Source of the DNA: Sperchopsis tessellata
Lineage: Eukaryota; Arthropoda; Insecta; Coleoptera; Hydrophilidae
Length of the DNA stretch: 36,346 bases
Direction of reading: 5' to 3'
NCBI GenBank assembly: GCA_033557685.1
Contig: JAWQRN010000142.1
Span: 1 to 36,346, forward strand
Part shown: positions 24,601-34,496 of the stretch, piece by piece
Numbering within the stretch: position 1 is the first letter of the stretch
How the letters are laid out: every line of letters begins with the position of its first letter
Notes under the pieces: generated by a model
The model's input: only the letters and a program-made list of their open reading frames with translations
The model's database searches: none
What the model was told of the DNA's origin: nothing
Program-made: the position numbers and the translations under genes

Positions 24601-27600
24601 TCCAGACACCTGGATTTATCCAATGCAAGCGTCTTTTCATTGTTTCTATATATACAAAATTGTGCACAAATTGTGAAAACAATAACAAAAATATAGATAA
24701 ACAAAACGAACATAGTGTAATCAATTAAGCACTAAGAAAATGTAATATATAGATTAAAATATAGCTGGATGAAACAGTCGAAAAATAAAATTCCTCGGCT
24801 GGGAATTTCAAATGAAGCGCATCGGGTGTCTCATTCAACACCTGACTAGAACCTGAACTCAGAAACCTCCTTACATCTATAAAATATCCTTCTCTACAAA
24901 GTTCCTGTCAACTGTCGACAAAATGCTTCAAGAGAATTCATACTCTTTAGATATACTGGGAGTTTTTATAATATCTTCATACCAAGATAGAAACATGAAT
25001 TCTCCACCAAAGAGTTTTTGGGGGCTGGCACATGCATCGTTTCATGACTATGAAATTGAACATTGGCCATTATCTTTAAAAATCAAGGCCGATACCCCCA
25101 AAATCAACAAATCGTATATTTTCCTCGTTTGAAACAATACTTTGCACGTTTAAGAGTTTTGATAATGTCCCCAGAAGTATTGGACATAATGGCAACAAAA
25201 AAAAATTGAACATAAGGTTATCTACCAGAAAACCTGAAGATATTTACTGTCGCCATATACAATTAAAAATGTATGACGTCAAAATTTGCTGAGCTACTCA
25301 TAAGGTCTTTTTTGAATCCTGAACAGATAATCAAGGTTCTGTACACTATAAAAGGCTTTCAAATTAAGTTAAGTATACAACAGATCTCGCTTTTGTCATA
25401 TCTATCTCGTATGCTATTGTCTTCACAGCGTAATAAACTCTTTGTCTTTTTTCCCAATAAACCTCACACATAAGCTAATTACACCAAACATAAATATATG
25501 ATTCAATAGCTGAACTCAACTACAAGAAAAATACAATGCCTAGTCTTCTGTACATTTAATGATAGACTGTTCTCATTGAACCAACTCTGATTTCTTCGTT
25601 CACCATACCATTGCGCATGACCAAATCTCTATAGCTTCAAATAATACTGGTATCATTAGCATATCTTGACACAAAGGGAATATCATTATTATACAATGAA
25701 AAAAGCATTTAACCTAAATCAAATCTCTGTGAAATACCACAATTCGCATCCAATACAGGTAAGCTGTACCATTAATAAGAACTAGTTGTCTTCTCTCCCA
25801 CAAAAAAAAACTGTCAAACCACTGCAGGGTTACCCCTCTAAACCCATAACTGTCTAACTCTTCCATGAGTTTATTGTGATTTCCACAATCAAAGACTGTA
25901 TTTTGCAGAAAACGGCTATTATAAGTAAATGATTATTTATTTTCTTATAGACATTGTGATTCAGTTTATATAGTGCATCGTTAATGTTAAAATTCATTCT
26001 AGAGACATATAATCAGTCATAATATACCAAATCTATTCAAAAATGCCAAAATTCCATTTTTAACTTTTTTTTAAAAATTCTGAAGTTTTGAAATAACAGA
26101 AAGTAATATAATATATAATAGGCTAAAAATTATTAGCATCATGCTTTCACACAGTCTCAAATAATAGAACAACCACTGCAGACTTTGAGAAAAATGCCAT
26201 TTGAAATGATAAATCCAAGAACACACATTTTTTAGGGTGTTCAGAAACAGTTCCAGTTTCATTAATCCAAGTGAGAAGTTGATTCAAACACTGTTGTTAT
26301 GTACAATTTAAAATGTCACATATAAGAAAAGTAAAAGTTTACAAATGTTTTTTGAGATCAAGAGTGAATACAGAACAGAAGTTTGTCCTGAAGATCTCAG
26401 AAAAAAACAAAACTAGTGAAAATCATGACTAGTATTTGATATCCAGGAATCCCGTAGCGGACAGTCATATTTACCTGTGTTGTAAAATTAATAAAATTGA
26501 ATTATAATCTGGAGCACATAAGTCCTTAACATAATCCATACCAGTTTGGGAATTAAAAGTACTGCGGCCCACGCCTGTAATTTTAACGTCCTTAAACTGC
26601 ACCTTAAGCTTTTGAAGAAGCCGATTCGTTGACGAATTCACAACAAAAGTTGACGGTATCAGAATCTATAAAATTTGAAATAATTTTTAGTTTATTTACT
26701 ATACATTTCTTTCATATACTATGGAGATATAATAAAAATGTATATATACCTCTGCTGGGTTCAGAACATTTATTTTAGTTAAAGTGTTCATGTAACTTTG
26801 ACTGTCTCCAATTTGACATAGGATCAGAGATGGTCTTGTAATATTTATGGCAGCAACACCTACTTCAAAAGATGCTTCTCCTCTACCTTCTGACAAAGCT
26901 AAAATGAAATACAAAAATTATACACAGATATTTCCGTATAATAGACTGGAATATATTTTAAATATAAAAATAAATATTCAATGTTTATTTACAAGAGAAT
27001 TTTTAAAAAGAGCAGAGTTATGTGGAGGCATAACATGCAGAATCTCAAAACAATTCCCTACATTTGCTTCGATGGGACTTTTCATACACAAACCTGACAT
27101 CCTTTTCTGTCTTTAAAAACCATCTGCGTAATTATGTTTTAAAAATTTTGAAAGAAACCTGATATAATTAATATATTTTCTGATGATATTTCTAGTTCAA
27201 CTATTCATTAATGTATATATACCCAATAATTTAAATTTTAAATCACCGATTTTAGAAAAGTATTATTTATGCTTACCGATAATGACTCTAGTTTCATTTT
27301 CAGAGCTACCTGTAGACTCATGAATACTGTAATAATTAAAACAAATATTCTTTATATTCAGAAAATTTAATATATAATGTGTTTAAAATAATTACCTACT
27401 GTTTGTTCTCCAGTTCAAACTACTGGAGGATGAATTTAACACCTTCGTTCTTGGTCGGGATCCGATTCTATTCCCAGGTTGCACAGGTATCACTTGAGAA
27501 AAAAACCATTAATAAAATATTGCTTTAAGCTTTGAATTTTTCATTTTCATACCATTATGGTTTCTTCCTCTTGAAAACCATCCTCTGCTACTACCTCTTA

Positions 27601-27652
27601 TCCATCGGCCTCTTCCCCTTCCTGGGCCAATATAATTGTCATTCACATTCAT
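6163..27652 (-). CDS. MSH4: MutS homolog 4 (MSH4) with a giant C-terminal extension; 16 exons, 2344 aa predicted
   Basis: Exons (minus strand): 27652-27553, 27492-27396, 27326-27277, 26898-26750, 26665-26475, 21013-20892, 20723-20497, 20433-20058, 18894-18749, 17648-17545, 16109-15890, 15732-15517, 14168-13960, 13681-13495, 12127-10960, 9635-6163. They sum to 7,035 nt with every phase compatible. MSH4 pairs with MSH5 as MutS-gamma, a nuclear sliding clamp that stabilises meiotic recombination intermediates for crossing over. Landmarks: VEGRG-like 'SEGRGEASFEVG' near residue 85, lever and clamp helices in exons 7-11, Walker A GPNGSGKS at 607-614, Walker B 'LIIIDEL' with D686/E687, and H720. 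Residues 799-850 match the MSH4 C-terminal helices. Beyond that the protein continues for about 1,490 low-complexity residues. The start is the first ATG after an in-frame TGA at 27661-27659. The family assignment of the core is near certain. The last intron is inferred from splice sites and phase, with no transcript evidence. Confidence 0.9.
9980..10600. repeat. Dispersed repeat, copy 1 (MSH4 intron 15)
   Basis: Matches 31515-32050 in the same orientation. Shared stretches include 'gattttctggacta', 'agtacattaaatta', 'taggtg.ccgctta' and 'taacctgttaatttaattat'. No coding capacity is seen. The rest of intron 15 (10959-9636) shows nothing else. Confidence 0.75.
10960..12127 (-). CDS. MSH4: MSH4 exon 15: C-terminal helices and start of the disordered extension
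   Basis: Acceptor 'attttag' then ITADVENLAP, in phase 0 with exon 14, which ends in SDAKK. This reproduces the 'DAK..IT' block found at the end of normal MSH4. About 50 residues (799-850) look like the family's terminal helices (RLLKYNLESELKSYKIRRQL). The remaining ~338 residues are rich in Ser, Asn, Gln, Asp and Glu with no recognised fold. Several SQ sites occur, two close together in 'QDSSQNEDFMASQGN'. The open frame runs past the proposed donor (GCT G|gtaaag) for only a few codons to a stop, so the alternative without splicing is a protein ending near residue 1194. Confidence 0.85.
12180..12920 (+). pseudogene. Non-LTR reverse transcriptase relic in MSH4 intron 14
   Basis: Antisense to MSH4. 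Pieces in order: fingers 'YEQILEAKLRDQLETKLNDE' followed by QNGFRHG; palm 'LRQEGSLSPLLL' (family GxRQGxxLSPLLF); 'LQSNIDNLSKELRTRNM'; and 'VEQVQFFKY' (family VxxFxYLG). Frameshifts and stops break it, and the YxDD block is absent, so it is dead. The order and spacing fit a shortened LINE polymerase. Confidence 0.8.
13960..14168 (-). CDS. MSH4: MSH4 exon 13: Walker B and H-loop
   Basis: Residues 667-735 plus two bases. 'IKEIQYFLN' matches the helix before Walker B in the family. Walker B is 'LIIIDEL' with the Asp and the catalytic Glu intact. The following block reads CRSTSLEQG instead of the family's GRGTNTEEG, so both glycines are replaced. 'FITTHYTALAKLAD' provides the H-loop histidine. The exon ends in phase 2 at 'GC' followed by 'gtaagt'. 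Confidence 0.92.
14169..15516. other. MSH4 intron 12, only a LINE-tail fragment
   Basis: A fragment at 14178-14225 resembles 22355-22400: a short (ATG)n-type tail with 'agaggaa.tgatta' on the minus strand. Both look like 3' ends of the same LINE family. Nothing else was recognised. Confidence 0.45.
15517..15732 (-). CDS. MSH4: MSH4 exon 12: Walker A and trans-acting serine motif
   Basis: Residues 595-666 of the predicted protein, bounded by 'ttttag' and 'gtaata'. The P-loop reads GPNGSGKSI, whereas the MutS-family norm is GPNMSGKST. The lysine (613) and serine (614) that bind nucleotide and Mg are kept. The methionine and the second hydroxyl residue are lost. The segment 'QVMAQVGCYVPA' matches the MSH4 'QIMAQIGSYVPA' block closely. 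Near the end, 'GVSAFVLE' replaces the usual 'SSTFMKEM'; serine 661 is kept and the threonine is lost. Confidence 0.92.
16649..17311 (+). mobile_element. Penelope-like element fragment with GIY-YIG endonuclease relic
   Basis: Within MSH4 intron 10, antisense to the gene. At 16840-16990 a broken frame reads 'VYCSCG' and, after a frame change, 'VYIGETKSTIATHLKEHERC' with 'SVMAEHSHETGH' further on. This is the GIY-YIG endonuclease that ends Penelope-like proteins. Downstream is a TATA-like 'cctatataagc' (17154-17164), as found in the terminal repeats of these elements. A perfect 26-nt inverted repeat (16649-16674 and 17286-17311) flanks the fragment. No reverse transcriptase core was found. Confidence 0.8.
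17940..18062 (+). repeat. Short dispersed repeat (possible Penelope-like 3' sequence)
   Basis: 'ttttgataatgt' followed by 'ctggaaaacctgaagatat' is shared with 25140-25260 ('ccagaaaacctgaagatat'). It ends in a short TA run. Intron 9 around it (18748-17649) otherwise holds only AT-rich DNA and an imperfect ~43-bp tandem repeat at 18140-18235 containing 'gtttgataaatattaaaa'. Confidence 0.5.
18895..20057. other. MSH4 intron 8, no gene supported
   Basis: A plus-strand open stretch near 19400-19550 begins 'LWDSEDDEKE' and continues acidic and Ser-rich. It faintly recalls the acidic tails of pogo-like transposases, but I saw no catalytic motif. The remainder is AT-rich and featureless. Confidence 0.4.
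20887..20892 (-). other. GC-AG splice donor of MSH4 intron 6
   Basis: Exon 6 ends ATGATAG, followed by gcaagt on the minus strand. The acceptor of exon 7 ('cttttag') restores GAT (Asp) and the frame. AG|GCAAGT is the usual context for GC donors, and no GT nearby keeps the frame and the alignment. Confidence 0.8.
21560..22360 (-). pseudogene. Jockey/CR1-like LINE reverse transcriptase relic
   Basis: In MSH4 intron 5, sense to the gene. It begins with the catalytic box 'FYVDDTQLI', then a helix 'ELINRDIERLVDVSRLN', then 'GTVKNLGVIFDPTLSF' (family VKNLGVxxDxxLxF). Next come 'RFIYGLWKYDH' and 'RRNLHDRSLHNVSGSYGATK', matching the segment after the palm. Several stops and frameshifts are present, and the upstream fingers and palm are missing at this site. 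Confidence 0.85.
22350..23235 (-). mobile_element. Second copy of the 476-1555 LINE, with 3' end and microsatellite tail
   Basis: Contains the same blocks as the left-hand copy ('NLRAITWFNIFFVDD', 'NVNVLDRELRARNMMVNVTK') and continues to the 3' end ('GCLNGKFLSRSEISQKAKLS' in broken frames). It ends at 22355-22365 in a short GAT/ATG tail, a common LINE 3' end. All frames are interrupted. Confidence 0.7.
23730..24570 (-). pseudogene. Possible decayed collagen-like sequence
   Basis: Minus-strand translations in shifting frames give scattered Gly-X-Y runs: 'NVGNQGEEGS', 'GLPGTLCKTG', 'GERGQGCP', 'LGKLGQKGQK', 'GMKGKCGAPGS', 'GDTGVLSFIGPSGS'. They occur in one orientation over about 700 bp. Stops and frameshifts break them, so no product is expected. 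It could be a chance run of GGN codons or a fragment of a captured collagen gene. Confidence 0.35.
25140..25260 (+). repeat. Second copy of the 17940-18062 repeat
   Basis: Shares 'gttttgataatgt' and 'aaaacctgaagatat' with the intron 9 copy. The surrounding intron 5 DNA at 23250-23730 and 24570-25140 shows no gene. Confidence 0.45.
25500..25930 (-). pseudogene. LINE reverse transcriptase relic (palm region)
   Basis: Reads 'VFDCGNHNKLMEELDSYGFR' then GVTLQWF, matching the LINE 'AFDxVNHxxLLxKLxxYGxRGxxLxWF' block. It continues with a changed 'NCGISQRFDLG' (family CGVPQGSxLGP) and 'SRYANDTSII', where the catalytic YADD has become YAND. Frameshifts are present. It is inactive. Confidence 0.85.
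26290..26760 (-). repeat. Native counterpart of the inverted copy at 1-475
   Basis: Intron 4 end, exon 5 and the start of intron 5 of MSH4. It carries the 12 bases missing from the left-hand exon copy, which encode four residues between 'LLQK' and 'FKDV'. Confidence 0.9.
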
Positions 27653-27673
27653 TTTGGTTCATAATATTTACAT
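27639..27673 (-). promoter_or_regulatory. Two tiny upstream ORFs around the MSH4 start
   Basis: ATG-TAA (27673-27668) is a start-stop element. A second ATG at 27662 opens a 7-codon frame that overlaps the MSH4 start at 27652 and ends at 27639. If both lie in the 5' leader they would lower initiation at the MSH4 ATG. The leader itself is not established. Confidence 0.4.
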
Positions 27674-29372
27674 TTTACTTGATGTATTGCCTACAATATT
27701 AATTATTAACTGTTTTTCAAAATTAATCAAAGGTAAACAATTTTGTCAAAAATGACTTCACAGAACAATGGCATTTTACTATGACCAAAGCCAACTTGAC
27801 ATTTACAAAAATTAAGTGGTTAGTTCTTATTGTTGAAATTACAGGATGTAAAGTTAATTTTGGGATATTGGGAATTCCGGCAAATATTGGCTTCCCAAAT
27901 TATTTTAGAGCAAAATGGTAAATTGATAATTTGTTGATAATTAAAAACTACACCCAATACACTACTTCCTTTTTTTGGCAAATAAAATATATTGTTGTTA
28001 ATCTGTAAACTTATTTCATTTTCGCATAGTAATTATTTTTAGTTAAATATAATTTGGATATTTTTGTTAATTTCAAAGGCACACAATGAAGTAATACCTA
28101 CAAATAAATTTATGTTAAGTATTTGTAACTTGATAATGGGAAATGTCTTTAATCTGACAGCTATCAACAATAGCTTTTATTTATCAAATACAAGGCAAAC
28201 TCCAAAAAAATTATAATTTCCACAATACTTTTTCTCAATCTGAATAGATCATTGGGTGTACTATTTATTTCTCAAAAAATTATCTCTACCATTTTGGTCT
28301 AAAATAAGTAGAAAACCCAATATTTGGGAATTCACTGTGTTCCAAAATAAACTTTGCAATATATTGTAATATAAAATTATATATTTATTATTTCTGTATT
28401 AAAAAGTTATTTTTGCCTGTCTGTTCAAGGAAGGAGAGGCATATTGGGAGCCCATAGAATTATTGTTCATCAAAATTTAAAACCACAACATTTATTAAAT
28501 ATAAACTAAAAAATAATACATATGAGCATTTCTTTTTAAATTTTCTGAAGCAGTGTATTCCACACCTATAACCTATTACATACCTTCAATTTGAATACAG
28601 TTATATTGAAAGGGGCTTTGTGAACATGATGGTAATCATGAAATTAGGAATAGAGTAGAATGGCTTTGTCTGGGTATGAATTTAAATCGATCGCGTACGA
28701 TCTATTTATCAGTTTAAGCACTCATTATCCAGGGGCATTTGCTGTTCTTGTTGCAAGCATAAGGTCAGAAATATCTACACGACCTATCCTCAATACACAG
28801 AGAACATAAATAGGAGTATTTGAAGAAAACAACATACATATTTTGCGTATATTATATATTTCACCTTAACCAGCATCCTGATCTGAAGGTTCACTCGAAG
28901 AAATTAAACAAGTAGCAGTGTTCATTCCTTATGAGAACAAACTTTCTTACAGAACAGTGTGTATTTGGTATGATCAAGAAGACATCATTTCTGCTACAAA
29001 CAACAACTCTTTTAAGAACAAATATGGAAACTGTAAATAATAGACTCGTGCACTTTTTAAAAACAAATTTTAATACATTAAATAATAGGGATGTCCTTGT
29101 CCACCAATTTACAAATATCCACTCCCTTTTAAAATACACAAAAAAATTAACAAAAGGTATTTTTAATAGTTATTGTAACAATAATACAAACATAAATTTC
29201 ATTTCACTTATCTTAAAATCTAATAGTTATACAATATTAAAAAAATGATTTGCAACAACATTAAACAAAATTATTGCTGTCAGATTTGGCCGATTAATGG
29301 AAATTGCTATAAACATATTAAATGATGTTATAGGTATCATCCATGTAGATACATTCATGTAGAAGCAAATGT
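27653..29372. other. Intergenic between NSMCE3 and MSH4
   Basis: 1.7 kb, mostly (27990 onward) the sequence repeated at 1595-3006. No gene was found. The MSH4 promoter should lie in its left part, but I see no clear element. A possible ATTAAA poly(A) signal for NSMCE3 is at 29167-29162 on the minus strand. Confidence 0.5.
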
Positions 29373-32300
29373 TCAATCATTTATCACTGTAACATCATCA
29401 TCAGCAGGTGCTTCTGATTGGCATATAGGTTCTTGTGAACTTGCATCTTGAAATTGACTTGTCCATGATTTAGGGGTACGATCATTATAAATCTAAAAAT
29501 AATTTATTTTACTTTAAAAACTAATCAGTTTGGTATTTAGTGAAATGGGGACTTTTGGTATATATTAATGTTCAAAAAGACCACAACTTTATATAATTTA
29601 ATTGCGACTTTCATGGAATTTGAAAAACACTGATTTATTATCTTACAAAAAAAAGTATTTAAGACAAAAATTTAAATAATAAAAATATTGAATGGGTTGA
29701 CCATGAGAATTAATAGTCTTTAGTTGGGTTTCAATACTAGCATGAAATTTTCCAAAAATTCACTGAAAAGTAAGCATACATTTGTTTTCGCTCTCTGTAT
29801 AAAGTGGTGGTACAGAAGGTTTAATAATATTTTTTTACCCAACGTTAAATACTAATTTTGTACTCATACTGCCATTAAATATTGAATTAGTATCAATATT
29901 TGTTAAAATACCATAAAATGTACAACAATGTAAAAAGTTATTGTTCAGTTGTTATAATTAATGAACATCTGTCGAGTACCCAATAGATATATTACAGATA
30001 TTTGTTGTGTACTCGAAACGCATATAGACCTTATGCTACTCTTCAAATACTAAAGACGTATGCATTTGTGCAAGTTGCGGAATTCGTATATGGTGTTTAC
30101 TATAGTGAAATACAGTTTCTCTTGCATGAAGGGTTAACAAATATTTTTTAAGAAACTAACCTTGCATACAAATTCCAAAATTCTATGTTTAGATATTTCG
30201 TTTTCAGCCCTTGGTCCCCAAACATATGAGGTTTTACGAGTGGTAATATCAACTTCTACATTTAAATATTTTTGTTTTACCATAGTAATGGTAACAAAAT
30301 CCCTTACTTTTCCAAATAACTTATGAGTTGTATCGAAGTCTATGTCCAATGATCCAAGAAATGAAACCAATGATCCTGAAAAAAATTGATGAAACATATT
30401 ATTGTAAGAATTGGTTGTTTCCTTGGCCACACATGAATATATTTTTTTGAAATTTGATAAAATCAAATTTTGAGCAAAGCTTCCAAGTCAATAAATTAAA
30501 TATGCATCGAAAAATTTGGGAACAAGCTGCAATTACAGTGGTCATCGTGTTTCTGTCATTAAGACGTCATCAGCACTGTTCTGATACTAATTAACTGTAC
30601 CCACGTACGAATACATATTTTATTTCTTATATAAATGCTATAATTTAATATTAATCTACATGTAGAATATTAAAATTTCGGCTTGTTTCCAAATTTTGTA
30701 ATGCATATTTGATTTCTGTATTTAATTTATTGACTTGTGACACTGCTCGTCTGATTTAATCAAATTTCAAAATAATACGTATTATTATTATTTTTACACA
30801 AAATAACAATACAATTAAATTTTACAAAAAACACAGAATATTGCACAATCTATCATTTCCGATGACAAGATTTTTCTGATTATCTCAGATGATGAAATAA
30901 GAAAGAGATAGATAGGTCATTGTAAGATGTCAAGTAGATTTAATTTTTTATTGATTTCGAGAATCTTAGAATTAATAATTAAAATTTATAAACTTGGTAT
31001 TTTATTTTCAATTGTTATAGTACAATGCAAAAGTTTTTGAGTTCCGAAATGTTAGTAAATAATTTATTTTAACATATTTGGCAACAATATCTGGAGAAGG
31101 AATCTCCATTCTATCTTAAAAGGCTTACCCTTACGCATAAGAATGAAACCAAATAGCATATTGTTGTAACACGTATATGGGCGATATCACACACAATCGA
31201 GGAAGTTAAATGTCCTACCATCCCAAATTCAGAAAATAAGGTCGAATTGATATGAAGGGTATGAATGTTGTTTCCTAGATATGAAGGGTATTAATTACAA
31301 TAATATATATTTACCTGTCTATGGGATGCAACCTCAATCTAGTCTATTCATTATGAGTAGCATACACAAGTCTATAAAGTTCTAGGCACGATATGTGAAC
31401 GAAACAGTGGAAGTTGCAATTAAAATCATAAATATCCATTATCCGAATAAATTTTAATATAAATATAAGAGTTCCTAGACAAACATATCTAAGGACGAAG
31501 TAAAATACATATTGTTATTATATATTTCCAATTTTCTGGACTACATGGGAGAAAGGTGTCCATTAAATGTTATTATCCGTAAAATTCAAATATCTAAAAA
31601 TGGTATCTGTATGAAATTAAAAGTACATTAAATTACAAATCACATATTTTAAGGCATTGAGTAGGTGCCCGCTTACGATTCTTAATGTGAACAGAGAAAC
31701 CGCCATTGTGAACGAATTTTATTTTAGTTTTTAAATTAAATTTTGAGTTTAGTAATTTTGATTCAGCTAAATTTAGTTGCACAAATAAGTAATTATCAAA
31801 GCACATAAAACATTTAAAAAGTAAGCAAAATTCGAGTAATTTATACTATGGGATAGAAAAATAATAAGTCACCATATCAAGGGGCATCTTGATGCCTTGT
31901 CATAAATAGTGCCTTGTGGGTGAAATTAGTACCGTGTTTTTGACAACATATGATCTATTCTCTAAAATTTGTTAAAAGTAACAGTGAATTAATAAAAAAA
32001 TAACCTGTTAATTTAATTATAAGTAAATCTTGATTAAAAGCATTTAAAAATGAACAGAGTGTTAATTTTCACATATGGCACAAGGGCTGAAAATATTCTC
32101 ATGAATAAGAGTCTTATGTAAGCTGTTTAAGACAGGCTGGAGATTCCTTCTACAGAATAATGCCAAATTTATTCATTTTAATTATTAATTCTAAGATTCT
32201 CGAAATCAATAAAAAAGTAAATTTACTATATATATATTGACTTGTATTTATTTATTTATGTCCAATAAACGATATATATATATATATATATATATTTTGT

Positions 32301-34094
32301 TGTAAGCTTGAGCTGCGTCATGGATGCAGTTGTATTAATGAAAAGTGATACTCATCGAAACATTGTGTATACAATATTAATTTTGTGGTTCAGTAACATG
32401 AAAATGTATTCTACACTGAAGTAATTTCAAATTTTCAAACATTTTAATCATATCCTCTTTAATCTACTTTTCTGAATATAATTATGTGTGTGTATCTATT
32501 ACTTTCACACACATGGTTATATTTACAGTAGAGTGAATTTAATCTAACTTGAAAGTGACCTTGACAGAAATTGATGTGCGATTATTGCACCAGTGGCGTC
32601 ACTAAATAATATATTAAAGTTAGAAGAATACCTCATTTATTTCAAAATGAAAATACAAAAACACAAATGCATCAGCGACAAAATAATGTGAATTTGATGC
32701 TGTTGTTACGTAATAAATAGTAGACAGATGTCTGCTGTAATCTCGCTAGTTTTAAATTTGAAGTTGCCCAAATCAAAATAGACTTATTGTGCATGATAAC
32801 GTCACTTTCAAGTTATACTAAATCGATCTTATTAGTATTTTACCTTCGGGAACAGCTTCTCCAGACATAAAAATATGAGTTAGAACTAATAAAATTAAAA
32901 CTTTTCTAGCAACTTTTGGTACATTTTCTTCCTCATCATCATTATTTGTTTCAAATTCTTCAAGGAATAAACTTTCTTTGTATGGTAACTTATTGCAAAT
33001 CATATAAATTTTAATACTTGCTGATTGTTGGGATACTTTTATGTCTAATCCATACACCTAAAAGATATATTTAGTCATTAACTACAATATCCTATTATGA
33101 TACTTTGAAGAAAAAAAGACAGCGAGAAGTCTGTTTAGATCTAAGAGAGATAACACAGGTATTTTAGAATAGAAACTGTGTGGTCTCTGAAAAGTAAAGA
33201 CGTTTCATTCATTTTTGCAAGGAACATTTTCAAGGCGACAGTGTTACTTCAATGAATAAACTCAAATGTAAATTTAGGTAATTAGAACTATGTATGAACA
33301 AGGTGCACAAATCACTTGAATTTAATACTAGCATACTTTTAAAGCAGAACATGCAACCTAACTATCTGCTCTTCTTCTTGGATATGTATGACATGACAAT
33401 CACCTAGAAGAATAGAAAGGATAAATATAGGAGTCAAAAAACTGTTCAGATGTGAGATGATAACGTTTTTGGGTGATATTAGTGTTTCTGGTTAATCAAA
33501 AAAAAACCCTAAAGCATAACATAGGTATATATATATATATATATATCAAAACATTGGACAAGGATGCATGAAGATTTTTGTTACCATATCATAAGAAAAT
33601 TGGAAGGTGGATAAGATAATTACTATCACAATAGGAGTGGTTAATATAACTTAACCAACTTGGCAAACACTATGATGTAAGCTTGGAGATTTTATTTATA
33701 TAAAAGACACATTATTTTAATAAAACGGGTATGCTACCACTATCTACAAGTTGGTTGTGTTATAGTACCCCCAGCATAGTATACTTACATGATTTAAAAC
33801 ACTTGTAACTTTTTCAATTATTTTGTCGAAGTTTCTCCCAGCTCCATGTAGAACATGCTTTTGTAAATCTATTTTTCGTATAGGGACCTGTGATCCCGCT
33901 TTATAAACAAAGTGTCGCACACATTTATTAACATACTCATCAAATTTTTCATCATTTAAGTGGTGTTGTGCAGCAAAAGTTTTATCTAAGGTTAGTTGGG
34001 ATTGATCTGGCTGAGACAGGAATTTTCTTCTATTAGGTGGTGTTCTCTGATAATTTGATTTGTTTTTCTGACTTCTACTGTTGTGTGCTGGCAT
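29373..34094 (-). CDS. NSMCE3: NSMCE3-like MAGE-domain protein (SMC5/6 complex subunit), 4 exons, 284 aa
   Basis: Exons (minus strand): 34094-33789, 33057-32844, 30375-30161, 29492-29373, totalling 855 nt with all phases closing. The family protein is the MAGE subunit of SMC5/6, binding the NSE1 RING subunit and NSE4 in DNA repair and replication-fork stability. Exon 1 is a basic Ser/Gln-rich tail followed by the first winged helix ('KFDEYVNKCVRHFVYKAG', 'VPIRKIDLQKHVL'). Exon 2 begins 'VYGLDIK' and carries the MAGE hallmark 'LTHIFMSGEAVPEG' after an acidic insert. Exon 3 holds the second winged helix and the signature 'YVWGPRAENEISKHRILEF'. Exon 4 is a short tail ending 'DVTVIND'. Human NSMCE3 is about 304 aa, so the length fits. 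Intron 2 (2.5 kb) holds a transposon-like insertion. The MAGE call is strong. NSMCE3 is preferred because arthropods usually have a single MAGE gene of this type. Confidence 0.9.
30930..32227. mobile_element. Element with long terminal inverted repeats in NSMCE3 intron 2
   Basis: The left end (30940-30990) and right end (32175-32215) are inverted copies sharing 'cgagaatcttagaattaata'. A second inverted pair lies inside: about 31090-31140 ('agaaggaatctcca') and 32107-32153. The left arm has roughly 100 extra bases. The 1.3 kb body has no transposase frame, and its core (31515-32050) is the dispersed repeat also seen at 9980-10600. It looks like a non-autonomous DNA transposon. Confidence 0.6.
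32271..32295. repeat. (TA)n microsatellite
   Basis: A short AT run just outside the right inverted repeat of the intron 2 element. A similar run is at 33524-33546. Confidence 0.85.
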
Positions 34095-34496
34095 GATAGA
34101 TAAAATATGAACAACTTCACAATAACAACATTTACGTCAATAAACTTATAAATTTTCACTTATGAAATAGGGGTAACATATCTCGTTGCCATTTTCTAAT
34201 ATTTAACTTTAATCCAGACTTTAAACAAATTGCTTACTTTAACAACAAATGGATTGTTTGACAGTTGAACAAATTTAGGTTAGTTTGTGCAAAAAGCGCA
34301 TTGGAGATTAAAATCAAACTGGCTGACACAACAGTGAACTTAGCCACGTTGTACACGTATGAGCAAGGGCATGCGTCGTGTGGACGTAATGTGTGCTCGT
34401 ATATACTGCATCTCTCTCTGATCCGTACTAACCACATATATCAATTACAAATTCTATTACAATGTGCTTAATTTTCAATTTTAAACAATTTAAAGT
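34095..34496. other. NSMCE3 upstream region
   Basis: Should contain the NSMCE3 promoter. No TATA box or initiator can be assigned with confidence. Confidence 0.35.

Noticed and set aside
28891..29248. Open frames on both strands downstream of NSMCE3
   Set aside because: They lie in an AT-rich indel between the two repeat copies and are not conserved in the other copy.
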